Shown here: one piece after another, positions 1-7,338 of the stretch | How the letters are laid out: the number at the start of each line of letters is the position of its first letter | Position numbering within the stretch: position 1 is the first letter of the stretch | Assembly: GCA_934371505.1 (NCBI GenBank) | Contig: CAKRNW010000014.1 | Location: forward strand, 1 to 29,655 | Direction: 5' to 3' | Source: an uncultured Lachnospiraceae bacterium | GTDB lineage: Bacteria > Bacillota > Clostridia > Lachnospirales > Lachnospiraceae | DNA: 29,655 bases | Position numbers and translations under genes: made by a program | The notes under the pieces: generated by a model | Databases searched by the model: none | What the model saw: the letters and a program-made list of their open reading frames with translations, nothing else | Told to the model about the DNA's origin: nothing

Positions 1-15
1 GTCGAGGGCTTATCC
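1..15 (+). rRNA. 23S ribosomal RNA, 3' end only
   Basis: The first bases (GTCGAGGGCTTATCC) match the conserved 3' end of Firmicutes 23S rRNA, where the closing helix strand reads GTCGAGG(G/A)CTTA-CC. The rest of the gene lies upstream of the window. The exact mature end is uncertain by a few bases. Recognition rests on a short match, but its position before an rRNA-type spacer and a strong terminator supports it. Confidence 0.75.
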
Positions 16-81
16 AAGCAGGCAGGTTTGGGAGTGAAAGTTTTGGAGTATCAATGTTCGGTTTTGAAGGTATGATGGTTT
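16..81 (+). other. Spacer downstream of 23S rRNA, no 5S gene
   Basis: This stretch includes TGTTCGGTTTTGAAGG, which resembles the ATGTTCAGTTTTGAG motif that follows 23S genes in many Firmicutes and takes part in rRNA processing. Nothing resembling a 5S rRNA follows; the transcript appears to end at the next hairpin. The 5S gene of this operon may sit upstream of the 16S gene or elsewhere. Confidence 0.5.
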
Positions 82-112
82 AAGGATAGACATGAGTGTC
101 TATCCTTTTTTT
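82..112 (+). terminator. Intrinsic terminator of the rRNA operon
   Basis: A perfect 11-bp stem (82-92 with 97-107) closes a TGAG tetraloop and runs into seven T residues (106-112). It lies directly after the post-23S spacer and before the first protein gene, so it most likely ends the rRNA operon. Confidence 0.9.
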
Positions 113-147
113 GCAGAAAAATTTTCTCTTTTCTATGAAGATTTAAG

Positions 148-176
148 TAGACTTTATATAAAAAGTGTTTTAGAAT
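148..176 (+). promoter_or_regulatory. Possible promoter of the EAL/HDOD gene
   Basis: TAGACT (148-153) and TAGAAT (171-176) are separated by 17 bases in an AT-rich tract between the rRNA terminator and the gene at 224. They match 4/6 and 5/6 of the sigma-A consensus. The predicted start near 183 would leave a leader of about 40 bases that includes the ribosome binding site. Confidence 0.4.
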
Positions 177-223
177 TATATAAATGGCAAAATTTTGTCA
201 GAATATAATTGTGAGAGGCGACT

Positions 224-1456
224 ATGTTAGTAACGTTAATTCCTATTTTTGATAAAGACATGAGAGTACGTGCGTATTCACTATTTACCCAGAAGAGAAA
301 TCATTTACTGGAGCCGGCACTTCTTGGAGTTGGATGTTATGATGGCGCAGCCAATGTAGAAGGACTGGAAGTTATTCAAAATATTGGTATTGATACACTT
401 TCACCCGGAACGGATGTTTTTGTTCCCGTGGGAAATATTGCAGTGTTTTCAGATATTGAATCCCAGTGTGACAATATGAGGGGAAGACTGACTTTTCTTT
501 TTGACAATACAATTTCTAATGAGGAGATGTATCTGAAACGCCTGAGAGAATTAAAGGCTGCAGGTTATAAACTTGCCATCCGTAAAATTCCGGTGAATAT
601 GTTTGAGAAAAACAAAGATATTTTGGATTTGATGGATTATATTTTCCTGGACTGCAAAAAGATCGATGTAAAAAAAGCAAAGATTTATTTTGGACATTTA
701 CATCCCACTATTCAGATCTGTGTCGGAAATATTGAAGATCAGGAAACCTTTGAAGATTTGCGTACAGATGAAAAGTTTGCTCTGTTTGAGGGATCTTTTT
801 ACCGTGTCCCTGTTACCAAAGGAGAGGTGGAGGTTGCTCCCTTAAAGGCAAATTATCTGGAACTTCTTAATATGGTTAATGATGCAGACTTTGATCTTAC
901 GAAAGCGGCGGATGTGATCAGCCGAGATACTGCCATGGTCTTGTCACTGTTAGAAATGGTTAATAAAATGACTGTAAATTCTAAAATCACATCCATTCGT
1001 CATGCGGCAGCCATGTTAGGCCAGAAGGAGTTAAAGAAATGGATCAATACAGCCGTGACGAGAGAACTTTGTGCGGATCGACCCAGTGAAATCACCAGGA
1101 TTTCTTTGCTGCGTGCAAAGTTCATGGAACAGTTGGCATCGATGTATGGCATGGCACAGAAAAGTTCCGAGTTGTTCCTTACCGGATTATTTTCTGTTTT
1201 GGATTTGATTTTGAACATGCCCATGGAAGAAGCTTTGAAGAAAGTCAATGTGTCAAAAGAAATTATAGATGCATTGGTGAACCAGAAGGGCGATTTGGCA
1301 CCAGTTTATCACTTGATGTTGTGTTATGAAAATGCGGACTGGCAGGAGATTTCCAGACAAATGATTATGATGAATCAGAGTATTAATGAACTGTCGGACC
1401 TTTATATTTCTTCCTTAACCTGGTATAAAGATTTATTCTTTACAGGAAATGTTTAA
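224..1456 (+). CDS. Degenerate EAL / HDOD domain protein
   Basis: The layout matches YuxH-type signalling proteins: an N-terminal EAL-like half (about residues 1-200) and a C-terminal HDOD domain (about 205-400). The N-terminal half keeps fold features such as MDYIFLDCKKID, which resembles the EAL strand ending in a conserved Asp. It has no EAL signature, and the metal-binding Glu and Asp residues of c-di-GMP phosphodiesterases are not apparent, so catalysis is unlikely. HDOD domains are related to HD phosphohydrolases but normally lack the HD metal pair; they serve in signalling scaffolds. At 410 residues it has the usual family length. The ATG at 224 follows GAGAGG at 212-217. The next gene is cheV, about 120 bases downstream with its own likely promoter, which suggests a role near chemotaxis or motility signalling, but the target is unknown. 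Confidence 0.8.
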   Translation: MLVTLIPIFDKDMRVRAYSLFTQKRNHLLEPALLGVGCYDGAANVEGLEVIQNIGIDTLSPGTDVFVPVGNIAVFSDIESQCDNMRGRLTFLFDNTISNEEMYLKRLRELKAAGYKLAIRKIPVNMFEKNKDILDLMDYIFLDCKKIDVKKAKIYFGHLHPTIQICVGNIEDQETFEDLRTDEKFALFEGSFYRVPVTKGEVEVAPLKANYLELLNMVNDADFDLTKAADVISRDTAMVLSLLEMVNKMTVNSKITSIRHAAAMLGQKELKKWINTAVTRELCADRPSEITRISLLRAKFMEQLASMYGMAQKSSELFLTGLFSVLDLILNMPMEEALKKVNVSKEIIDALVNQKGDLAPVYHLMLCYENADWQEISRQMIMMNQSINELSDLYISSLTWYKDLFFTGNV

Positions 1457-1504
1457 AATAAATTAACAGCTTTGTAAATTTATATACTTTTTTGGAAAAA
1501 TATA

Positions 1505-1513
1505 TGGTATAAT
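1505..1513 (+). promoter_or_regulatory. Extended -10 promoter of cheV
   Basis: TGGTATAAT (1505-1513) is a perfect extended -10 element (TGN followed by TATAAT) in the gap between the EAL/HDOD gene and cheV. The -35 region is weak (TACTTT at 1485-1490 with 17-base spacing), as is common with extended -10 promoters. The predicted start is near 1520, leaving a leader of about 54 bases. Confidence 0.6.
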
Positions 1514-1573
1514 ACCCGTAAATGAGAAGAATGTGCCGAGCAGAAGGCATTGAATATGGCGTGAGGTGAGTAG

Positions 1574-2473
1574 ATGGATACAAAAATCTTATTGGAAAAT
1601 GGGACTAATGAATTAGAAGTGCTTGAGTTTATGCTGGACGGTAATTCATATGGTATCAATGTAGCAAAGATCAGAGAGATTATTACATATCAGCCCGTGA
1701 CTCCGGTGCCGAATTCACACCCGAGTATTGAAGGCATTTTTATGCCTCGTGACCGTATGATTACTGCGATTGATCTTAAGAATTGTCTTCAGAGAGGGGT
1801 ATCAGAGCCGGGAGGTCTTTTTATTGTCACTAATTTTAACAAGTTGGATATTGCATTTCATGTTGATTCGGTAGTTGGAATTCATCGTGTTTCCTGGAAA
1901 GATATTATTAAACCAGGTGCAACTGTTTCTACTACGGAAGATGGCATTTCCACAGGAATTATCAAATTCAATAATAAACTTATTATTATTCTTGATTTTG
2001 AAAAAATTGTTACTGAAATTAACCCGGAGACAGGATTAAAAACCACAGAAATTGACGAACTGGGAAAAAGAGGACGGTATGATGTCCCGATTCTCATTGC
2101 TGAGGATTCCGTTCTTTTGAATAAGTTGATTGTAGATTCACTGAAGAAAGCCGGATATGAAAATCTGATTCATACAGCAAATGGTAAAGAGGCTTATGAT
2201 GTCATCCAGACATGTAAGGAAGAAGGGACATTGGATCAGCATGTAAAATGTATCATTACTGATATTGAGATGCCGGAGATGGATGGTCATAGATTAACCA
2301 AACTGGTAAAAGAAGATGAAGCCACGAAAAACATTCCGGTTATTATTTTCTCCTCCCTTGTCAATGACGAAATGAAGAAAAAGGGAGAAGCACTTGGAGC
2401 AGATGCACAGCTTTCTAAGCCTGAAATAGGAAACCTTGTAAAAGTAATCGATGAACTGGTGTTAGACAAATAG
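1574..2473 (+). CDS. cheV: Chemotaxis protein CheV
   Basis: A CheW-like coupling domain (about residues 10-150) is joined to a response-regulator receiver domain (about 172-299), the standard CheV layout and length. CheV bridges chemoreceptors and the CheA kinase, and its phosphorylation by CheA tunes adaptation. The receiver keeps the acidic pair E177-D178, the phospho-acceptor D230 in the ITDIEMPEMDG motif, and the conserved Lys K282 in LSKP, so it should be phosphorylated. GAGGTGAG lies about six bases ahead of the ATG. It is transcribed from its own extended -10 promoter and closed by the terminator at 2487, so it appears to be a single-gene unit. No other che or flagellar gene is in the window. 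Confidence 0.93.
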   Translation: MDTKILLENGTNELEVLEFMLDGNSYGINVAKIREIITYQPVTPVPNSHPSIEGIFMPRDRMITAIDLKNCLQRGVSEPGGLFIVTNFNKLDIAFHVDSVVGIHRVSWKDIIKPGATVSTTEDGISTGIIKFNNKLIIILDFEKIVTEINPETGLKTTEIDELGKRGRYDVPILIAEDSVLLNKLIVDSLKKAGYENLIHTANGKEAYDVIQTCKEEGTLDQHVKCIITDIEMPEMDGHRLTKLVKEDEATKNIPVIIFSSLVNDEMKKKGEALGADAQLSKPEIGNLVKVIDELVLDK

Positions 2474-2486
2474 TGAAGGTAATAGT

Positions 2487-2523
2487 AATGCCATCTGACG
2501 TAGCAGCCAGATGGCATTTTTTT
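2487..2523 (+). terminator. Intrinsic terminator after cheV
   Basis: A perfect 11-bp stem (2487-2497 with 2508-2518) with a 10-base loop runs into a T tract (2517-2523), 14 bases after the cheV stop codon. Confidence 0.92.
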
Positions 2524-2583
2524 AACCGCAAGGCGCAGCCTTCAGGTACCACATAAAAAAGTGAGACTAGGAAGTAGGGAAAT

Positions 2584-3402
2584 ATGGTAGAACAGATAAA
2601 AAAAGCGGTGAAAGATGCGGAGCTGGTGTTGATTGGAATCGGGGAAGATTTTGGCGTTTCTGAAAAACAGCTTATGGATGAACAGCCGGAAGTATATGCA
2701 GATGAAAAACTGGGAGAACAGGCTTTAGGGTACCTGGTAAGTCAGTGCAGAAAGGAAGAGAAGGAAAATGCTATCCGGTATAAGGCATATAAAAATCTGT
2801 TGGATTTAATCCATGACAAAAATTACTTTTGCATTTCTGTAAATACTGATGATATTTTATATCAGCCAATTGACAAAAATGGAGAGACTTTTCGACAGGA
2901 TCGAATTGTAACTCCATGTGGAGGTTATCGCAAGCTGCAATGTTCCAAAGAATGTACCGAGGTTTTGGAGGAACCGCAGAACACATGGAGAATATGGGCA
3001 AAGGAATATGTTCAGGCATTTCAAGCTTCAAAAAAAGGGGAAACAAAAAGAATACCAGCACTTCCTAAAGAACAGGTATGTCCAAAGTGTGGAAGCTCCC
3101 TTGTTTTTAATAATGTATACGCACAACATTACAACGAACAAGGATATTTGAGTCAATGGGGGATTTATACCAAATGGTTGGAGGGAACGGTCAACAAAAA
3201 GATTTGTATTCTGGAACTGGGAGCAGGAATGAAATTTCCTACCGTTATTCGATGGCCTTTTGAAAAAGTAGCTGCCTATAATCGAAAAGCATCTATGTTT
3301 CGCATACATCGTTCTCTTTATCAATTTCCAGACAGTGTAGAGGGACGAGGCATTGCCGTGGCAGAAGACCCGGTAGAGTTTTTTGCAAATAAATTTGTCT
3401 GA
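2584..3402 (+). CDS. Sirtuin-like (SIR2 family) protein with altered active site
   Basis: This 272-residue protein resembles the NAD-dependent deacetylase (SIR2) fold. Features seen: an N-terminal Gly motif (LIGIGEDFG) in place of the NAD-binding GAGxSxxSGIPDFR; VNTDDIL (residues 86-92) in the position of the TQNID strand; four Cys spaced as a zinc site (C120, C124, C166, C169, the last two in CPKCGSSLVFN); and a late ELGAG strand. In standard sirtuins a catalytic His in an HG motif lies eight residues before the first zinc Cys. Here that position is C112 in TPCGGYRKLQC. Deacetylase activity is therefore doubtful; it may bind a nucleotide or perform another transfer reaction. The ATG follows AGGAAGTAGGG. 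It has no clear operon partner: a terminator precedes it and the next gene starts 63 bases on. Family assignment is by motif only. Confidence 0.65.
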   Translation: MVEQIKKAVKDAELVLIGIGEDFGVSEKQLMDEQPEVYADEKLGEQALGYLVSQCRKEEKENAIRYKAYKNLLDLIHDKNYFCISVNTDDILYQPIDKNGETFRQDRIVTPCGGYRKLQCSKECTEVLEEPQNTWRIWAKEYVQAFQASKKGETKRIPALPKEQVCPKCGSSLVFNNVYAQHYNEQGYLSQWGIYTKWLEGTVNKKICILELGAGMKFPTVIRWPFEKVAAYNRKASMFRIHRSLYQFPDSVEGRGIAVAEDPVEFFANKFV

Positions 3403-3465
3403 TAATGGATTCTATGATAATATAAAACATATTTAGTTTACTATGGCGAAAGTGGGGATTTTTTT

Positions 3466-5748
3466 GTGAATGCCAATGATGAAGAATATCTGGATAATCT
3501 GCTAAATTCTTTACAGGAGACAGATGAACAGTCTGAGTCTCTGGAATCTCGATTTCCTGATCGAGACATTGTTGCACAGCTTAGTCAGGATAAGGAACGG
3601 GAGTGGAAAGAAAACGGTGGAAATCATAATTCCATAGAAAAAATGCCAACCGAGGATGTTATTGCCACATCGTTGGAAAATTTGCTTGCGAAAGAGAATG
3701 AGGATGCAGTTGACGCGGACAGTCTCACAGAGAAAAACCCGGTAGAAGAACCGATGGAAAAAACAACGGAAGAGCTGCAGCCTACAGTGGAATCTACAGT
3801 GGAAGAGGCACCTGTGGTGGAAGAGGCACCTGTGGTGGAAGAGGCACCTGTAGTGGAAGAGACACCTGTGGCGGAAGAGACACCTGTAGTGGAAGAGACA
3901 CCTGTGGCGGAAGAGGCACCTGTGGTGGAAGAGGCTCCTGTAGTGGAAGAGGCATCTGTAGTGGAAGAGGCACCTGTGGTGGAAGAGGCACCTGTGGTGG
4001 AAGAGGCTCCTGTGGTGGAAGAGACACCTGTAGTGGAAGAGGCACCTGTGGCGGAAGAAGCACCTGTGGTGGAAGAGACACCTGTGGCGGAAGAAGCACC
4101 TGTGGTGGAAGAAACACCTGTCGTGGAGGAACCTGCCGTAGAGGAAACAACTGTCATAGAGAAAGAAACAGTACCTACGGTGGAAAAAGTGGCATCTACA
4201 GAGGAGCCGGCAGTGGAAGATGAGCCTGTTCCAGAAGAAGATCTAACCGTGGAAGAGGCTCCGGTCAGGGAGAAAAACGAACAAAATGCTTCAGCAGGGA
4301 ATTCAGTGGGAGAAACAGAGAAGAAGGAAACCTCTACTGTGCAGGATATGGACGACATGAAGCAGATGTCACAGGATGAGATTGAAGCTCTTATTCAGGC
4401 GGCCAGTACGCAACCCGAGCAAACGGAGAAAAAGGATGAGAATCCGGATCTGGATGACGATATTTTTACCAGCCTGACCGCAGGTGATCCCGAGCCGGAA
4501 CAGGGGCAGGAGTCTGATTCAAAACAGGATACGGAAACTTCTGAAGGCGCAGAAGAGGTGAAACCTGAAAAGAAGCGGAAAAAACAGGGCAAGAAGGAAA
4601 AGAAATCTAAAGCTGTGGTTGAAAGAGAAGCAAATCAAGAGGACGAGAGACCAAAGAAGAAAGGTTTCTTCCAAAAATTATTAGATTTGTTCACAGAGGA
4701 GGCACTGGACGAAGAAATACCTTCGGAAGAAAAAATCAGAGAAGAAAACCTGAGTGATGAAAATGCGGCAATTCTGCAAGGTTTGGATAAAGAGGCAGAA
4801 AAGAAAGCAGCAAAGCAGAAAGCAAGACAGGAGAAAAAGGAGCAGAAAAAACAGGCAAAGAAGGAAAAGGAAAAAGCCGCACAGGAGAAAAAAGCGGCAA
4901 AACCGAAAAAACCCAAGAAGGAAAAGCCTCCTAAGGATGGGAAGAGTGAAAACCACAATCGCAAGCTTTTTCCTAAAAAACTGATCTTTATGGTAGTACT
5001 TCTTGCACTGACTATTTTCGGAGGAATCTATTTGTTTACCAGTCAGGTACCAAGACTGAAAGCATTGGGAAATGCCCGTAAAGCATTTTATAATCACGAT
5101 TATAATGAAGCCTATGAGGCGTTTTACGGATATGATCTGAAGGAAAAGGATCAGGTGCTTTATAACCAGGCGTATTCAATCCTGAAAATGCAGCAGCGGC
5201 TGGATGCCTATGAAAGCTATCGTTCCTTTGGCATGGAGAGGGAAGCCCTGGATGCATTGATACAGGGTGTGGCTCAGTATGAAGAATTATATGCCTATGC
5301 GCAGACCAACGGAGCAGCCGATGAAATCAGTACCCGCTACCAGGAGATCCTGAATACGCTTCAGGATGTATACGGTATTGATGAAGAGACGGCATTAGAC
5401 ATTGCTCAGGAAGAGGATGACCTTTGTTATACATTGCATCTGGAGGCAGTCCTGGGTGGATATGACTATGTAAATCCTTATGAAAATCTGGATTATTATT
5501 TGGAAAAGATCGGGAAAGAGGAGAAGTACCGCTCCAACGTACCTGCGGATGACAACCCTGCTTCCCAGGTTACAAGCGATACGTTGCCGGAGGAGCAGTT
5601 ACTCCAGGAACAGCTTACAGAGGATACGGATTTAGAGCAGCAGACCACGGAGGAAACTATAGCAGAGACGGAGAATTCCGCTATAACAGAGGAAAACGGT
5701 GGAGATGCTGTCGGTGAACTGACCGAAGAGCAGTATGTGACAGAATAA
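3466..5748 (+). CDS. Large acidic repeat protein with one membrane segment
   Basis: I do not recognise this 760-residue protein as a named family. It begins with GTG after AGTGGGG. Segments in order: an acidic N-terminus (1-111); 18 copies of a six-residue unit of the type VEEAPV (112-219), with a degenerate 19th; an acidic stretch; a short hydrophobic helix FFQKLLDLF near residue 400; a Lys/Glu-rich, probably helical region up to about 500; one membrane helix (about 504-526); then about 235 residues with Tyr- and Ala-rich helices resembling tetratricopeptide repeats (527-690) and an acidic tail. With no signal peptide and a basic stretch before the membrane helix, the N-terminus should be cytoplasmic and the C-terminus outside. 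It lies 25 bases upstream of hisH, so it may be co-transcribed with hisHF, but no functional link is evident. Confidence 0.8.
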   Translation: MNANDEEYLDNLLNSLQETDEQSESLESRFPDRDIVAQLSQDKEREWKENGGNHNSIEKMPTEDVIATSLENLLAKENEDAVDADSLTEKNPVEEPMEKTTEELQPTVESTVEEAPVVEEAPVVEEAPVVEETPVAEETPVVEETPVAEEAPVVEEAPVVEEASVVEEAPVVEEAPVVEEAPVVEETPVVEEAPVAEEAPVVEETPVAEEAPVVEETPVVEEPAVEETTVIEKETVPTVEKVASTEEPAVEDEPVPEEDLTVEEAPVREKNEQNASAGNSVGETEKKETSTVQDMDDMKQMSQDEIEALIQAASTQPEQTEKKDENPDLDDDIFTSLTAGDPEPEQGQESDSKQDTETSEGAEEVKPEKKRKKQGKKEKKSKAVVEREANQEDERPKKKGFFQKLLDLFTEEALDEEIPSEEKIREENLSDENAAILQGLDKEAEKKAAKQKARQEKKEQKKQAKKEKEKAAQEKKAAKPKKPKKEKPPKDGKSENHNRKLFPKKLIFMVVLLALTIFGGIYLFTSQVPRLKALGNARKAFYNHDYNEAYEAFYGYDLKEKDQVLYNQAYSILKMQQRLDAYESYRSFGMEREALDALIQGVAQYEELYAYAQTNGAADEISTRYQEILNTLQDVYGIDEETALDIAQEEDDLCYTLHLEAVLGGYDYVNPYENLDYYLEKIGKEEKYRSNVPADDNPASQVTSDTLPEEQLLQEQLTEDTDLEQQTTEETIAETENSAITEENGGDAVGELTEEQYVTE
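3799..4122 (+). repeat. 18-nt in-frame tandem repeat, 18 units
   Basis: Eighteen consecutive 18-base units of the type GTGGAAGAGGCACCT plus a valine codon encode (V/A)EE(A/T)PV; a degenerate unit follows at 4123-4140. Units differ mainly at third positions and at two variable codons (Val/Ala, Ala/Thr), so copies have diverged but kept frame. Such tracts change copy number easily by slippage or recombination, and always by whole six-residue steps. Confidence 0.95.
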
Positions 5749-5773
5749 GACTTTACAGAAAGGCACAAGAACG

Positions 5774-6391
5774 ATGATCGCAATCATTGACTACGATGCA
5801 GGAAATATCAAAAGTGTGGAGAAAGCGGTACAGTTTCTCGGTGCGGAGGCAGTGGTCACCAGAGACCGGCAGACGATTCTTGCAGCAGACCATGTGATTC
5901 TTCCGGGTGTTGGATCCTTTGGCGATGCAATGGAGAAAATCCGAAACTATGGTCTGGAGGAAGTGATTCATGAAGTGGTGGAACAGGGAATCCCTTTTCT
6001 GGGAATCTGCCTGGGTCTGCAACTTTTGTTTGTATCCAGTGAGGAGACTTCCGGCGTGAAGGGGCTGGATATTTTGCCGGGAACCATTCAGCGGATACCG
6101 GATGCTCCCGGAATTAAAATTCCCCATATCGGATGGAATTCCCTGAAGTTTCCGAAAAAGAGCCGTTTGTTTAAAGGATTACCGGAAGATTCTTATGTTT
6201 ATTTTGTCCATTCTTACTACTTAAAGGCTGAAGAGGAAGACATTGTGGCTGCAACTACGGAATATGGCGGTACGTTGATTCATGCAGCAGTGGAAAAAGA
6301 CAATGTATTTGCCTGCCAGTTCCATCCGGAAAAAAGTTCCGATGTGGGCTTACAGATACTTCGGAATTTTATCAATGTGACGAGAGGATAG
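5774..6391 (+). CDS. hisH: Imidazole glycerol phosphate synthase, glutaminase subunit HisH
   Basis: HisH hydrolyses glutamine and channels ammonia to HisF in histidine biosynthesis. The class I amidotransferase triad is visible: C79 in GICLGLQ, H184 and E186 in FHPEKS. GVGSFGDAM near residue 50 is also typical. At 205 residues it is full length. GAAAGG lies about 11 bases before the ATG. hisF starts seven bases after the hisH stop codon, so the two subunits are co-translated and made in equal amounts. No other his gene is in the window. Confidence 0.97.
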   Translation: MIAIIDYDAGNIKSVEKAVQFLGAEAVVTRDRQTILAADHVILPGVGSFGDAMEKIRNYGLEEVIHEVVEQGIPFLGICLGLQLLFVSSEETSGVKGLDILPGTIQRIPDAPGIKIPHIGWNSLKFPKKSRLFKGLPEDSYVYFVHSYYLKAEEEDIVAATTEYGGTLIHAAVEKDNVFACQFHPEKSSDVGLQILRNFINVTRG

Positions 6392-6397
6392 GACAGC

Positions 6398-7156
6398 ATG
6401 TATACCAAGAGAATTATTCCCTGCTTAGATGTAAAAGATGGACGTGTCGTTAAGTGTGTAAATTTTTTAAACCCCAGAGACGCGGGGGATCCTGCAGAGG
6501 TGGCAGCAGCCTATGACCGTGCCGGGGCGGATGAACTGACCTTTCTGGATATAAACGCTTCCGCAGACAGCCGTGCCACGCAGTTAGAGTGGGTCAGACG
6601 GGTGGCAGAGAAGGTATTTATTCCTTTTACCGTAGGTGGGGGTGTCCGCTCTGTGGAGGATTTCCGGGCAATTCTGCGGGAAGGTGCAGATAAAGTGGAG
6701 GTCAATTCCGCAGCCATTATGAATCCCAGACTCATTGCGGATGCAGCCGATAAATTTGGCAGCCAGTGTGTGGTGGTAGCCATTGATGCGAAACGCCGCC
6801 CGGATGGTGGTTGGAATATTTTTAAAAATGGCGGTCGTGTGGATATGGGCATTGACGCCATCGAATGGGCGGCAAAAGCGGAACAGCTGGGGGCAGGAGA
6901 AATCCTTCTTACCAGCATGGACGGGGACGGCACCAGGGAGGGATATGATATTCCTCTGACAAAAGCGGTGTCTGGTGCGGTGAAGATTCCTGTCATTGCT
7001 TCCGGTGGAGCCGGAACGCTGGAACACTTTTATGAAGCTTTGACAGAGGGCGGTGCAGAAGCAGCACTGGCGGCATCTCTGTTCCATTACAAGGAACTGG
7101 AGATCAAAGAGGTCAAAGAGTATTTACGAGACCGCGGAGTTTCTGTCAGACTTTGA
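6398..7156 (+). CDS. hisF: Imidazole glycerol phosphate synthase, cyclase subunit HisF
   Basis: HisF is a TIM-barrel enzyme that uses ammonia from HisH to convert PRFAR into imidazole glycerol phosphate and AICAR, linking histidine and purine synthesis. The two catalytic aspartates fall at the family positions: D11 in IPCLDVKDG and D130 in VAIDAKRR. The phosphate-binding TVGGGVRS and ASGGAGT loops are present, and the length of 252 residues is standard. The ribosome binding site (AGAGGATAGGA) overlaps the end of hisH, as expected for a coupled pair. Confidence 0.97.
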   Translation: MYTKRIIPCLDVKDGRVVKCVNFLNPRDAGDPAEVAAAYDRAGADELTFLDINASADSRATQLEWVRRVAEKVFIPFTVGGGVRSVEDFRAILREGADKVEVNSAAIMNPRLIADAADKFGSQCVVVAIDAKRRPDGGWNIFKNGGRVDMGIDAIEWAAKAEQLGAGEILLTSMDGDGTREGYDIPLTKAVSGAVKIPVIASGGAGTLEHFYEALTEGGAEAALAASLFHYKELEIKEVKEYLRDRGVSVRL

Positions 7157-7338
7157 TTTATGGAAAAAAGCGTCGCTTGTCGCCTCTTTGGGCGCACGAG
7201 CGGTATGCGTAGCATAAACTTCTTCTCCGCGAGCTGCACATTCTAGCGGGGCATTTTTTGCACAGGAAGAATTTCCTATACAAATACAAAGAGGCGCAGG
7301 CGGTGCTTGCGTCTTATTTAATAGGAGAGATTTTAATT
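7157..7338 (+). promoter_or_regulatory. Structured spacer between hisF and ung
   Basis: This 182-base gap is richer in secondary structure than its surroundings. A hairpin pairs 7174-7184 with 7191-7202 (11 bp, one bulged C, six-base loop). A second, terminator-like hairpin lies at 7227-7249. The segment CGCCTCTTTG (7181-7190), part of the first hairpin, is also perfectly complementary to CAAAGAGGCG (7287-7296) near the ung ribosome binding site. I see no convincing promoter. It could be simply the his terminator plus the ung leader, or an attenuator. Confidence 0.4.
7227..7259 (+). terminator. Probable terminator after hisHF
   Basis: CCGCGAG (7227-7233) pairs with CTAGCGG (7243-7249) with one mismatch and a nine-base loop. 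GGCA and a six-T run (7254-7259) follow. The T run is a few bases away from the stem, so efficiency is uncertain. Confidence 0.5.

Noticed and set aside
204..209. TATAAT as -10 box of the first gene
   Set aside because: A start seven bases downstream would fall inside the ribosome binding site (212-217), so the TAGACT/TAGAAT pair upstream is preferred.
3799..4122. CRISPR-like array
   Set aside because: Units are directly adjacent 18-base coding repeats with no unique spacers and no cas genes nearby.
3794..4150. Second - strand open frame of Pro-Leu-Gln repeats
   Set aside because: Same cause: a repeat length divisible by three leaves several frames without stops.
3624..4358. Long - strand open frame rich in Ser, Thr and Gly across the repeat region
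   Set aside because: It is an artefact of the 18-nt in-frame repeat, which keeps all frames open; it has extreme composition, no ribosome binding site, and the + strand gene is better supported.
4635..5097. Phe- and Leu-rich - strand frames resembling membrane proteins
   Set aside because: They are reverse complements of the Lys/Glu-rich region (AAG and GAA codons read backwards as CTT and TTC), a well-known artefact.
7258..7338. 27-residue N-terminal extension of uracil-DNA glycosylase
   Set aside because: It lacks a ribosome binding site, whereas the ATG at 7339 has one and gives catalytic residue numbers equal to those of E. coli Ung.
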